A stretch of 64,000 nucleotides of DNA from CALIBK01 sp037444165 (GTDB taxonomy: Bacteria > Desulfobacterota > BSN033 > UBA1163): assembly GCA_037444165.1 (NCBI GenBank), contig JBBIMX010000003.1:29715-93714 (forward strand), written 5' to 3'. This document shows positions 9,699 through 17,279 of the stretch, piece after piece. Each line of letters opens with the position of its first letter. The first letter of the stretch is position 1. The notes beneath the pieces are model-generated. The model was not told where the DNA came from. It made no database searches and worked only from the letters and a program-made list of their open reading frames with translations. The position numbers were made by a program, and so were the translations under genes.

Positions 9699-10567
9699 AT
9701 GACTTTATTGAGGGGATATTCGATAATACCCACCGCTCCCCTTTTTATCAGTCGTGGAATCAGTTCCCGAACCTCTTTCTCTGAGACCATCACTTCCACC
9801 GCGAACCAGTCTGATTCGAAAAGATTGGAAATGGTTGGGGCCGTGATGCAGGGGAGGATTTCAATGACGCTCTTCAGGTCATTCGCGGAAACATTCATCT
9901 TGAGTCCCACCATTCCTTCCGCCCTTAAGGCTCCTTGGAGAAGGAGAGAGATCTGTTCGATCTTCTCTCTCTTCCATGGATCTTCATAGGCTTTCCGATT
10001 CGCAATGAGCTGGGTATGGGTCTCCAGAAGTTCCTCCACAATTCGAAGCTTATTGGCCCGAAGGGTGCTTCCGGTCTCCGTGACTTCCACGATGGCATCA
10101 CAGAGCCCTTCGATGACTTTTCCTTCCGTGGCTCCCCACGAAAATTCGACCTCTACGTGAATATTTCTCTCTTCAAAGTAACGCTTCGTAAAATTGACCA
10201 GCTCCGTAAAGATCTTTTTCCCTTCTAAGTCTTTGAGGGTCCGGATGGGGGAATCTTCAGCCACGACCAGGACCCATTTCGCCGGGGTCGTACTCGTTTT
10301 TGAATAGACTAAATCCTGGACCACCACGACATCCGAAGCGTTTTCCAGAATCCAATCCTTCCCCGTTAATCCCACATCGAGCGTCCCCATCTCAACGAAA
10401 CGGGACATCTCCTGGGCCCGGACCAGGGTGCATCGGATCTCCTCATCGTCGATGCTTGGAAAGTAGCTTCGGGAACTCACGGTAATCTTCCATCCCGATT
10501 TTCTGAAAAGTTCGATGGTTGCGTTCTCAAGGCTTCCTTTTGGAATTCCTAACTTCAATAGTTTCAC
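9695..10567 (-). CDS. hisG: ATP phosphoribosyltransferase (long form)
   Basis: First enzyme of histidine biosynthesis, joining ATP and PRPP. The 290 residues match the long, self-sufficient HisG form: two periplasmic-binding-like catalytic domains (LGIPKGSLENATIELFRKSGWK, DVGLTGKDWILENASDVVVV, DAIVEVTETGSTLRANKLR) and a C-terminal ACT-like regulatory domain (residues about 215-290) that normally binds histidine. A separate HisZ is not expected. Its start overlaps the hisI stop by 4 bases (ATGA), so the two genes are probably translationally coupled. The rest of the his pathway is not in this window. Confidence 0.96.
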   Translation of the reverse strand: MKLLKLGIPKGSLENATIELFRKSGWKITVSSRSYFPSIDDEEIRCTLVRAQEMSRFVEMGTLDVGLTGKDWILENASDVVVVQDLVYSKTSTTPAKWVLVVAEDSPIRTLKDLEGKKIFTELVNFTKRYFEERNIHVEVEFSWGATEGKVIEGLCDAIVEVTETGSTLRANKLRIVEELLETHTQLIANRKAYEDPWKREKIEQISLLLQGALRAEGMVGLKMNVSANDLKSVIEILPCITAPTISNLFESDWFAVEVMVSEKEVRELIPRLIKRGAVGIIEYPLNKVI

Positions 10568-10941
10568 TTTCTGTAGACCTCCTTTGGATCAAAGATGAGT
10601 CTCCCTGAAATCCTCCATTCCCCTTCCTTCCAGTGGTGATGGAAACAGCTTCGATAACCTGTATGGCAGGCAGCCCCTCCGATCTGGTTCACCTTAATGA
10701 GTAAGGCATCCCCATCACAGTCCAGATAGATCTCCTTCACTTCCTGAAAATGTCCGGACGTCTCCCCCTTGACCCATAATTGATTTCTTGACCTGGACCA
10801 GTAGGTCACTTTCCGACTCTTCAGAGTCTCTTCCCAGGCCTCCTGATTCATATACCCTAACATCAGGACTTCATTCGTGATGGCATCTTGAATGATGACC
10901 GGAATCAATCCGTTTCCTTTCTTGAAATCGATCTCAATCAT
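10564..10941 (-). CDS. hisI: Phosphoribosyl-AMP cyclohydrolase
   Basis: Opens the adenine ring of phosphoribosyl-AMP in histidine biosynthesis. The 125 residues show the family signature YWSRSRNQLWVKGETSGH, the metal-binding DCDGDALL and the cysteine segment GGAACHTGYRSCF. The phosphoribosyl-ATP pyrophosphohydrolase domain (HisE) that is fused in many bacteria is absent, so HisE must be encoded elsewhere. It lies upstream of hisG in a two-gene operon. Confidence 0.96.
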   Translation of the reverse strand: MIEIDFKKGNGLIPVIIQDAITNEVLMLGYMNQEAWEETLKSRKVTYWSRSRNQLWVKGETSGHFQEVKEIYLDCDGDALLIKVNQIGGAACHTGYRSCFHHHWKEGEWRISGRLIFDPKEVYRK

Positions 10942-10966
10942 GTCCTCTCCTTATCGTTTTCCTGTC

Positions 10967-11764
10967 CTATTCTTGAAGGAGGAGTTTCGCCAGCTGGATG
11001 GCGTTCTTAGCCGCCGAGCCGGCATGACAATTATTAAAGAAAACCAGGGTTTTGGTGGTCTTTTGGGAAATCTCTTTGATGTCCGGAATGAACTCCTTGA
11101 GTTCCTTTTCAGTATAGAGATAATCATAACGGACTGAAGTGGGGACATGAAACCAGTTAGGATTTCTCCCATGGAATCGAAAGTATCCAATCTCGGAAGT
11201 CGCTCTGGGAAGATAGGGCATCAGTTTTGGGAGTTTGGGTTCATCGACCACACAGAATCCAATCCCATTCTGCTCTAAGAATCGGAAGGTCTCCTCCCTC
11301 AGCCACATTCGATTTCGAAACTCAAACACGAGTGGAATCTCTTCCATCTCTTCTTTAAATCTCTTGAGGTAGGTCACATTCGCTGAATTGGGAAAGAATC
11401 CATAAGGAAACTGAGCCAATACGCATGCGAGTTTTCCTTCCTCCTTTAAAGGGAGGAGGCTGGTTTTGAATTTTTTAAACACCTCCTGATTCTCGGAAAT
11501 TTCTCCACTCTCCTGATCCCTGATCTCGTGGGTCATTCCTTTAAAACACTTGACCACAAATTCAAAATCCCGGGAGGTCTTTTTGGCCATGGCCGTAAAA
11601 CTCTTCTGGGAAGGAAGGGTATAATAGGTAAAGTTGACTTCAAGGGCTTTAAAACCCAGCTCCTTCTCGTAAAAAGGAAGCATCTCCCTCTCCTGAAGCC
11701 CAGGAGGGTAGATCACCCCTTTCCAATCTGGAAAGGAGAAACCACTTGTCCCGATCTTGATCAT
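10967..11764 (-). CDS. DUF72 (YecE-like) TIM-barrel protein
   Basis: A 265-residue DUF72 family member, recognised by IKIGTSGFSFPDWKGVIYP at the N-terminus, LEVNFTYYTLPSQKSF, the central LVFEFRNRMWL, and the C-terminal FFNNCHAGSAAKNAIQLAKLL. The fold is a TIM barrel. The reaction is not established for the family, and nuclease or glycosidase-like roles have been suggested without a settled function. It sits 25 bases upstream of hisI on the same strand and may share its transcript, without an evident functional link. Confidence 0.88.
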   Translation of the reverse strand: MIKIGTSGFSFPDWKGVIYPPGLQEREMLPFYEKELGFKALEVNFTYYTLPSQKSFTAMAKKTSRDFEFVVKCFKGMTHEIRDQESGEISENQEVFKKFKTSLLPLKEEGKLACVLAQFPYGFFPNSANVTYLKRFKEEMEEIPLVFEFRNRMWLREETFRFLEQNGIGFCVVDEPKLPKLMPYLPRATSEIGYFRFHGRNPNWFHVPTSVRYDYLYTEKELKEFIPDIKEISQKTTKTLVFFNNCHAGSAAKNAIQLAKLLLQE

Positions 11765-11839
11765 ATTATATAAAGAAATTGGGCTTCCTTCTCAGCCCGT
11801 CCCTATAAAAATAGAAGAATCTCGGAGGATTGTCAACTT

Positions 11840-14800
11840 TTGAGCCCTATCATTAAAGAGTTTCATCTCTCCAGGAGGATAAGAGATCTCTTTCAATTCG
11901 AGGAATCCCTTTTTACCCTCAGCGGGAACGTTATCCTTCCCAACCTCCGCACGGCCAGAGGATTGGCTCAGAAGATAAATGATCAAGGGGGTCTTCCTCG
12001 TTCTCGGGGCTCGATGGTCAGAGCCGGTGAGATCTTTGCGATGGGGTTAATCGATGAGATTCTCCACTTCGTCGTTCTTCTTTATCGAGAAGAGAAAAAT
12101 CCGGAGGCGATGGAGAAAGCCCTTCACTGGCTTTATGATGAAGTGGGTAGGAGGCGTGTGGATCAAACCCTCCGGAGATTCTTAGAAGAGTTTCCTTCTT
12201 TGCCTCTTTATCGAGGAGAAATAGGGATTGAGGCCTATCTTGAAGGAGAGACCGAAGGGATCCCTCATCGTCAGGTGGCCCTGGAAGAGATGCTCATGCT
12301 CTGGTTAGCCAATCAGAACCCTGCCTTTTCTCCTTTTTCCGATCTCTTCGATCATTCTTCCCTTGAAAAGGAGACGCCCTATCGCCAGATCATCGAGGCC
12401 CTTCATCGTTTCTTTCTCCACCAGCCCTTTTTTGGCCCTGAACCTCAGAGCCTTATCGAGATGCTTCGGAGTCCTGCCAAGGCCTTTCCAGATTCCCTAT
12501 CAGGTCAATTAGAGTATATCAAAGAAAGATGGGGATATCTTCTTGGAAGATACCTCTCTCTCCTTCTCAGAGCCCGTGACCTGCTGAAAGAGGAGGAGAT
12601 TGCCCGGATACGAAGAATGGCCTTATGGACCCGACCCCCTGCAGAGGTGATTGAATTTGTGGGGTTCGAGGAAGCCCCCGAGTGCTTCAGCCCGGATCGG
12701 GATTGGATGCCAAGGGTCGTATTGCTGGCCAAGAACGTCTACGTATGGCTCCATCAGCTTTCAAGGAAGTATCAGCGGTCCATCTACCGGCTTGATCAGA
12801 TTCCGGAGGAAGAACTGGATCTTTTATCCCAATGGGGGTTTAGCGGGCTTTGGTTGATAGGTCTTTGGGAGAGGAGTTTAGCCTCAAAGAAGATTAAAGA
12901 ACTCTTGGGAAATCCGGAGGCAGTGGCTTCGGCCTACTCCATTTTTGACTATCAGATCGCCAGCGACTTAGGAGGAGAAGAGGCCTTTCAGACTCTGAAA
13001 CAACGGGCCTGGAGATATGGGATTCGTCTGGCCAGTGATATGGTCCCAAACCATATGGGGATTGATTCGAAATGGGTCATGGAGCATCCCGATTGGTTTA
13101 TCTATCTGGAGGAAAGTCCCTTTCCTTCCTATCGCTTCACCGGTCCTGACCTTTCATGGCTCGGGGAGATAGGGATCTATCTCGAGGACCACTATTATGA
13201 TCAGACGGATGCAGCTGTGGTATTCAAGTGGGTGGATCGACGAAATGGAGAGGTTCGATACCTCTACCATGGAAATGATGGGACCCGTATGCCCTGGAAT
13301 GATACGGCTCAACTCAACTTCTTAAAATCAGAGGTTCGAAAGGCTGTCCTTGAGACCATCCTTCAGGTGGCAAAAAAATTCCCGATCATTCGCTTCGATG
13401 CGGCGATGACCCTCACCAAACGACATTATCAGCGTCTCTGGTTCCCCGAGCCTGGAACGGGGGGAGCCATTCCTTCACGATCTGAATATGGAATGACCAA
13501 AGAGGAGTTTGATCGCCAGATGCCTCATGAGTTCTGGCGGGAAGTGGTCGATCGGATAGCCCAGGAAGCTCCGGATACCCTTCTCTTAGCAGAGGCCTTC
13601 TGGCTCCTGGAGGGATATTTTGTTCGCACCCTTGGAATGCATCGGGTCTACAACAGCGCCTTCATGAATATGTTGAAGGACGAAGAGAATGCCAAATATC
13701 GCTCGGTGATGAAGAATACCCTGGAATTCAATCCCGAGATCCTCAAACGGTTTGTCAATTTTATGAGTAATCCTGACGAAGAGACAGCCATCTCCCAGTT
13801 CGGGAAGGAGGATAAATATTTTGGAATCTGTATGATGATGGTCACCCTTCCTGGACTTCCGATGTTTGCCCACGGCCAGATTGAAGGCTTTCATGAGAAG
13901 TATGGGATGGAGTATCGTTATGCCAAGCAGGATGAAGAGCCGGATCAATATTTAATCGAACGTCATAAACGAGAAATTTTCCCATTGCTCAGACATCGTT
14001 ACCTCTTTGCTGAGGTGAAGGACTTTGTCCTCTATGATTTTTTTACTCCTGAAGGGAAGGTCAATGAAAATGTATTTGCCTATTCTAATCGTTCGGGAGA
14101 GGAGAGGGCCCTTATCCTTTATCATAACAAGTTTGATCGGACGTGCGGGTGGATTCGGACTTCTGTGGCTTTTCCCACGGATGAGGGAGGTCAACGAAAA
14201 CTCATTCAAAAGGAACTTGGAGAAGCCTTAGGACTTCATCGAGAGAAGGATTACTTCCTGATCTTTCGAGATCATGTGAGTGGCCTTGAATATATCCGGA
14301 GAAGTCAAGAACTTCACGAGAAAGGATTATACGTGGAGTTAGGAGCCTATCAGTACCATGTATTTTTGAACCTTCGAGAAGTCCGAGACAACGAATGGCA
14401 TCATTATGCCCGACTTCACGATTTCTTGGGTGGGAAGGGAGTCCCTGATCTCCACGAGACCCTGAGAGAGCTTCTTCTTCAACCTCTTCATCAGGCTTTT
14501 CGAGAGTTGGTTCAAGGGGAAAGACTTCGTCGCCTAATGGAGGCTCGGATCAAAAAATTTGGAGAGTCCCTTGAAGAAGGTCTTTTTACGGAGATTGAAG
14601 AGAGGATGGTTTGTGTCTTGAAGGAGGTAAGACAGTTTGATCAAGGGAAAGGGGATGAGTCCTTCCTGATCCGGCAGGTGAGAAAAGAATTGGAGGCCAT
14701 CCTTTATTTGCCTGTGATTGCCAGTCGTGTCTCCATTCTTCAACCCAAAAAGGTCAAAGAGATAGCCCGATTTCTGAATCAAAGACTGACCGATTCGCCC

Positions 14801-15337
14801 TTCCTCTGGGGTCCTCTTTTTTTATGGGTTTTTGTTCACCTCCTCGGGAGCGGAATCCGTCCCGAAGAGATGGCTCAGCAGAGCCACGGGATCATCGATC
14901 GGTTGAAACTCGGCCCGATTTTTCGCCAGACCCTTGTCGATTTAGGGATCCATGAGGAGATGGCCTCGAGGCTGGTCACCTTAGTAAAGCTTCTCACCCG
15001 CTACCAAAGGTGGTTTGAAGAAGAGAGGGATCCTCTTCTTGAGACCCTATTCAGAGACCCTGAGGCAAGGGAATTCTTAGGAGTGAATCTCCATGCAGAT
15101 CGCTGGTGGTTTCACAAAGAATCCTTTGAGGAGCTTTTATGGTGGTTCATGCTGATTGCCGCCATTGAAATTGGTTTCGACCCGCTCCGACCTGTTCATG
15201 AAATGAAAAAAGAATTAGAAAGATCCTGGTCAATGATTGAAACCCTTCAGAGAGCAGAAGAGAGGTCAGGATACGAGGTTGAAAAATTGGTGGAATGGGT
15301 AAAAACTCGTCCCGTCAATAAAGACCAGCCCAGGTGA
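11840..15337 (+). CDS. Large GH13 alpha-amylase family protein
   Basis: A 1165-residue protein whose middle (about residues 300-680) is a GH13 barrel. Region I reads SDMVPNHMGID, region II IIRFDAAMT with the nucleophile Asp, and region III LLLAEAFWL with the acid/base Glu. Region IV reads NPDEETA, where most members have NHDE, so the transition-state His is replaced by Pro while the Asp stays. About 300 residues before and 450 after the barrel match no domain I can name. There is no signal peptide, so a cytoplasmic role in glycogen or maltodextrin metabolism is likely. The start is a TTG with GGAGG at 11824-11828. The 3' end overlaps dinB by 23 bases, tail to tail. Confidence 0.85.
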   Translation: MSPIIKEFHLSRRIRDLFQFEESLFTLSGNVILPNLRTARGLAQKINDQGGLPRSRGSMVRAGEIFAMGLIDEILHFVVLLYREEKNPEAMEKALHWLYDEVGRRRVDQTLRRFLEEFPSLPLYRGEIGIEAYLEGETEGIPHRQVALEEMLMLWLANQNPAFSPFSDLFDHSSLEKETPYRQIIEALHRFFLHQPFFGPEPQSLIEMLRSPAKAFPDSLSGQLEYIKERWGYLLGRYLSLLLRARDLLKEEEIARIRRMALWTRPPAEVIEFVGFEEAPECFSPDRDWMPRVVLLAKNVYVWLHQLSRKYQRSIYRLDQIPEEELDLLSQWGFSGLWLIGLWERSLASKKIKELLGNPEAVASAYSIFDYQIASDLGGEEAFQTLKQRAWRYGIRLASDMVPNHMGIDSKWVMEHPDWFIYLEESPFPSYRFTGPDLSWLGEIGIYLEDHYYDQTDAAVVFKWVDRRNGEVRYLYHGNDGTRMPWNDTAQLNFLKSEVRKAVLETILQVAKKFPIIRFDAAMTLTKRHYQRLWFPEPGTGGAIPSRSEYGMTKEEFDRQMPHEFWREVVDRIAQEAPDTLLLAEAFWLLEGYFVRTLGMHRVYNSAFMNMLKDEENAKYRSVMKNTLEFNPEILKRFVNFMSNPDEETAISQFGKEDKYFGICMMMVTLPGLPMFAHGQIEGFHEKYGMEYRYAKQDEEPDQYLIERHKREIFPLLRHRYLFAEVKDFVLYDFFTPEGKVNENVFAYSNRSGEERALILYHNKFDRTCGWIRTSVAFPTDEGGQRKLIQKELGEALGLHREKDYFLIFRDHVSGLEYIRRSQELHEKGLYVELGAYQYHVFLNLREVRDNEWHHYARLHDFLGGKGVPDLHETLRELLLQPLHQAFRELVQGERLRRLMEARIKKFGESLEEGLFTEIEERMVCVLKEVRQFDQGKGDESFLIRQVRKELEAILYLPVIASRVSILQPKKVKEIARFLNQRLTDSPFLWGPLFLWVFVHLLGSGIRPEEMAQQSHGIIDRLKLGPIFRQTLVDLGIHEEMASRLVTLVKLLTRYQRWFEEERDPLLETLFRDPEAREFLGVNLHADRWWFHKESFEELLWWFMLIAAIEIGFDPLRPVHEMKKELERSWSMIETLQRAEERSGYEVEKLVEWVKTRPVNKDQPR

Positions 15338-16486
15338 GGGTCCACTCTCCGAAACGTTCGTTGACTCGATCCATGGCTTTAAGGAGGTTTTCCTTCCTAT
15401 CCTTCTTCTCAAAAAGGTTCAACTGGTATCCTTCCTTTCTCAAGAGGGAGAGTGTGACCCCTAAGAGACGGATCGGTTTTGGATGTGAAAGGGATTCAAA
15501 GAGGTCAAGAGAGTGACGGAAGATTTCATTCCCACTATGGGTTTCCTGTTGAAGGGTTTTCTGTTTGGTAAAGGTATAGAAATCACCATAACGAATGGTA
15601 AGGGTTATCCTCTTCCCGAAATAACCTTCCTTTCTCATTCTTTTCGAAACCCTCTCGGATAGTTGAAAAAGAACCTTCTTTAATCTTTGGGGGTCCCGCG
15701 TATCTTCTTCCAAGGTGACACTGTGTCCGATCGATTTGGCTTCCTCTTCCTGTTCAAAGGGAACGACGGGGGTCTCATCTTTTCCCAGCCCCATTTCCTT
15801 CAGTCTCCTTCCAATCACGCCAAATCTTCTTGTTAATAGGGGGAGAGGGGTTTTCCCCANNNNNNNNNNNNNNNNNGCCCGCAGGTAAAAATTCCCATAT
15901 CCTTCAGGGATTCAGCCAGTTTTGGCCCGATCCCATAGAGTTTTTCCACAGGAAGATCTCTCAGGATTTCTTCTATCCCTTCTTTTTTGATCTCCATCAG
16001 CCCATCGGGCTTGTTGAGGCGACTTCCCAATTTAGCAAGCAGTTTATTTGGAGCAATTCCGATGGAGCAGGTTAAACCCTCTTCTTCTCGAATCCTCTTT
16101 TTGATCCCTTGGGCGATGTGGAGGGGAGAACGAAAAAGAAGGAGAGACTCTGTGATGTCCAGATAGGCCTCATCGATGGAGGCGATCTCCACAATGGGAG
16201 TATAATCTTTCAGGATGGAAAAGATTCGTGCGGCTGTCTCGGTATATTTGGAGTGGTCTCCTTCCAAAAGGATTAACGAGGGGCATTTTCTCCGAGCTTC
16301 CTTTATCGGCATCCCTGCGTGAATTCCGAAGGGCCTTGCCTCGTAGTTCGCCGAGGTAATGACGCTTCGGGAAAGGGAGCCACATACGGCTGCAGGTTTC
16401 CCCCTGAGCCAGGGCCGTTCCCTCTCCTCCACTGAAATAAAAAAGGCATCCATATCGATATGAAGAATTGTTCGTTCCTTTATCAT
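15315..16486 (-). CDS. dinB: DNA polymerase IV (interrupted by assembly gap)
   Basis: Y-family translesion polymerase. The N-terminal part (16486 down to 15877) has HIDMDAFFISVE and SIDEAYLDITES, which carry the catalytic acidic residues, and the helix-hairpin-helix region YGIGPKLAESL. After the N-run the frame GKTPLPLLTRRFGVIGRRLK continues into the little-finger domain, ending WTLTWAGLY. The two halves are in different frames only because the gap was written as 17 N. A gap length divisible by three restores one gene, and 3 bases would give the usual CG-x-L-G spacing. The start overlaps the lexA stop by 4 bases (ATGA), so lexA-dinB form an SOS operon. It is not a pseudogene on this evidence. 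Confidence 0.93.
15860..15876. other. Assembly gap of 17 N inside dinB
   Basis: Seventeen unresolved bases interrupt dinB. The flanking coding frames do not join across 17 bases, so the stated gap length is wrong by one or two bases modulo three. Confidence 0.99.
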
Positions 16487-17103
16487 AATTTTCGGAATAT
16501 CCCGATCACTTTGCCAACGATGGTCACTTTCTTATCCTCTTTTTTTACCACAATGGGCTCCATTTTGGGATGGGCAGGTTCCAATCGAATCAGGTCCTTC
16601 GTTTTGAAAATCCTTTTGATTGTGGCCTCGTCTTCCACCAGAGCGACGACGATCTCCCCATTGGCTGCATTGGATTGAGGCTTCACCAGGGCAAAATCCC
16701 CGTCCTGAATGTGGGCTTCAATCATACTGTCCCCTTGAACCCGGAGGAGAAAGACATCGTCGGAAGGAATCAGGCTTTTATCAAAGAAGAGGTACCCCTC
16801 TACATCCTGAACGGCTAGGATGAGCTCCCCTGCCCTGACCCTTCCAAGAATTGGAATGGAAATGGCTTCCTTTAAAGACTCGGAAGGAAACTTTAATACT
16901 TCAATTCCTCTCGAACGGTAGGGGAGTATTCTGATGAAGCCTTTCTTTTTTAGGATCTGGAGGGTTTTTTGAGGTCCCCTCAGACTTTTGAGTCCAAAAT
17001 GGGAGGCCATTTCTCTAAGAGTGGGAGGGAATCCTTTTTCCCTCAAAAAGCTTTTTAAAAAATCCAATAATTCTTTCTGTTTGGGGGTAAGAGGTTCTTC
17101 CAT
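16483..17103 (-). CDS. lexA: SOS repressor LexA
   Basis: SOS repressor of 206 residues, cleaved by itself with RecA help. The N-terminal winged helix (TPKQKELLDFLKSFLREKGFPPTLREMA) is followed by an unusual recognition helix LKSLRGPQKTLQILKKKGFI, where most LexA proteins have a S-x-(S/N)-A-type sequence. The cleavage site is the Ala-Gly in GRVRAGE. The S24 protease domain has the catalytic Ser in GDSMIEAHIQDGD and the Lys in DEATIKRI. It precedes dinB with an ATGA overlap. No Shine-Dalgarno sequence is visible before the ATG, and the predicted leader is under 20 bases. Confidence 0.96.
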   Translation of the reverse strand: MEEPLTPKQKELLDFLKSFLREKGFPPTLREMASHFGLKSLRGPQKTLQILKKKGFIRILPYRSRGIEVLKFPSESLKEAISIPILGRVRAGELILAVQDVEGYLFFDKSLIPSDDVFLLRVQGDSMIEAHIQDGDFALVKPQSNAANGEIVVALVEDEATIKRIFKTKDLIRLEPAHPKMEPIVVKKEDKKVTIVGKVIGIFRKL

Positions 17104-17116
17104 ATTTTTCTATTAG

Positions 17117-17134
17117 GGTATACATATGTATACC
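17117..17134. promoter_or_regulatory. Perfect 18-bp palindrome, candidate LexA operator
   Basis: GGTATACATATGTATACC is its own reverse complement over all 18 bases. It covers the -10 box of the lexA promoter and ends 13 bases before the start codon, where a self-repressing LexA would bind. It resembles neither the CTGT-N8-ACAG nor the GAAC-N4-GTTC type of SOS box. I found no second copy in the window. Confidence 0.7.
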
Positions 17135-17155
17135 ATTTTAAAGAGACAATGTCAA
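17127..17155 (-). promoter_or_regulatory. Sigma-70 promoter of lexA-dinB
   Basis: Minus-strand TTGACA (17155-17150), a 17-base spacer, and TATACA (17132-17127). The -35 is a perfect consensus and the -10 has 5 of 6 consensus bases. The -10 lies inside the 18-bp palindrome, so binding there would block RNA polymerase. Confidence 0.75.
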
Positions 17156-17174
17156 GAGAAAGATGGCGAATTTT

Positions 17175-17203
17175 GTAATCCCTTATTCAGATCTTCAGGG
17201 ATG
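17175..17203 (+). repeat. Possible fragment of the 21.9/55.2 kb palindromic repeat
   Basis: GTAATCCCTTATTCAGA at 17175-17191 matches 16 of 17 bases of the left end of the repeat at 21926. It is followed by TTCAGGGAT, so ATCCCT and AGGGAT can pair as a small hairpin. It could be an internally deleted copy. It lies between lexA and ppsA. Confidence 0.35.
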
Positions 17204-17221
17204 GATTCCAATTTTTGTGAA

Positions 17222-17250
17222 TTGACAAGGAATGGAGGTTTGGGTAAAGT
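17222..17250 (+). promoter_or_regulatory. Putative promoter of ppsA
   Basis: TTGACA at 17222-17227, a 17-base spacer and TAAAGT at 17245-17250. The predicted transcription start near 17257 is downstream of the ATG at 17232 and upstream of the ATG at 17280, which favours the latter as translation start. Confidence 0.45.
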
Positions 17251-17279
17251 TAGATGAGAGAACCTTAAGGGAGGGGAAA

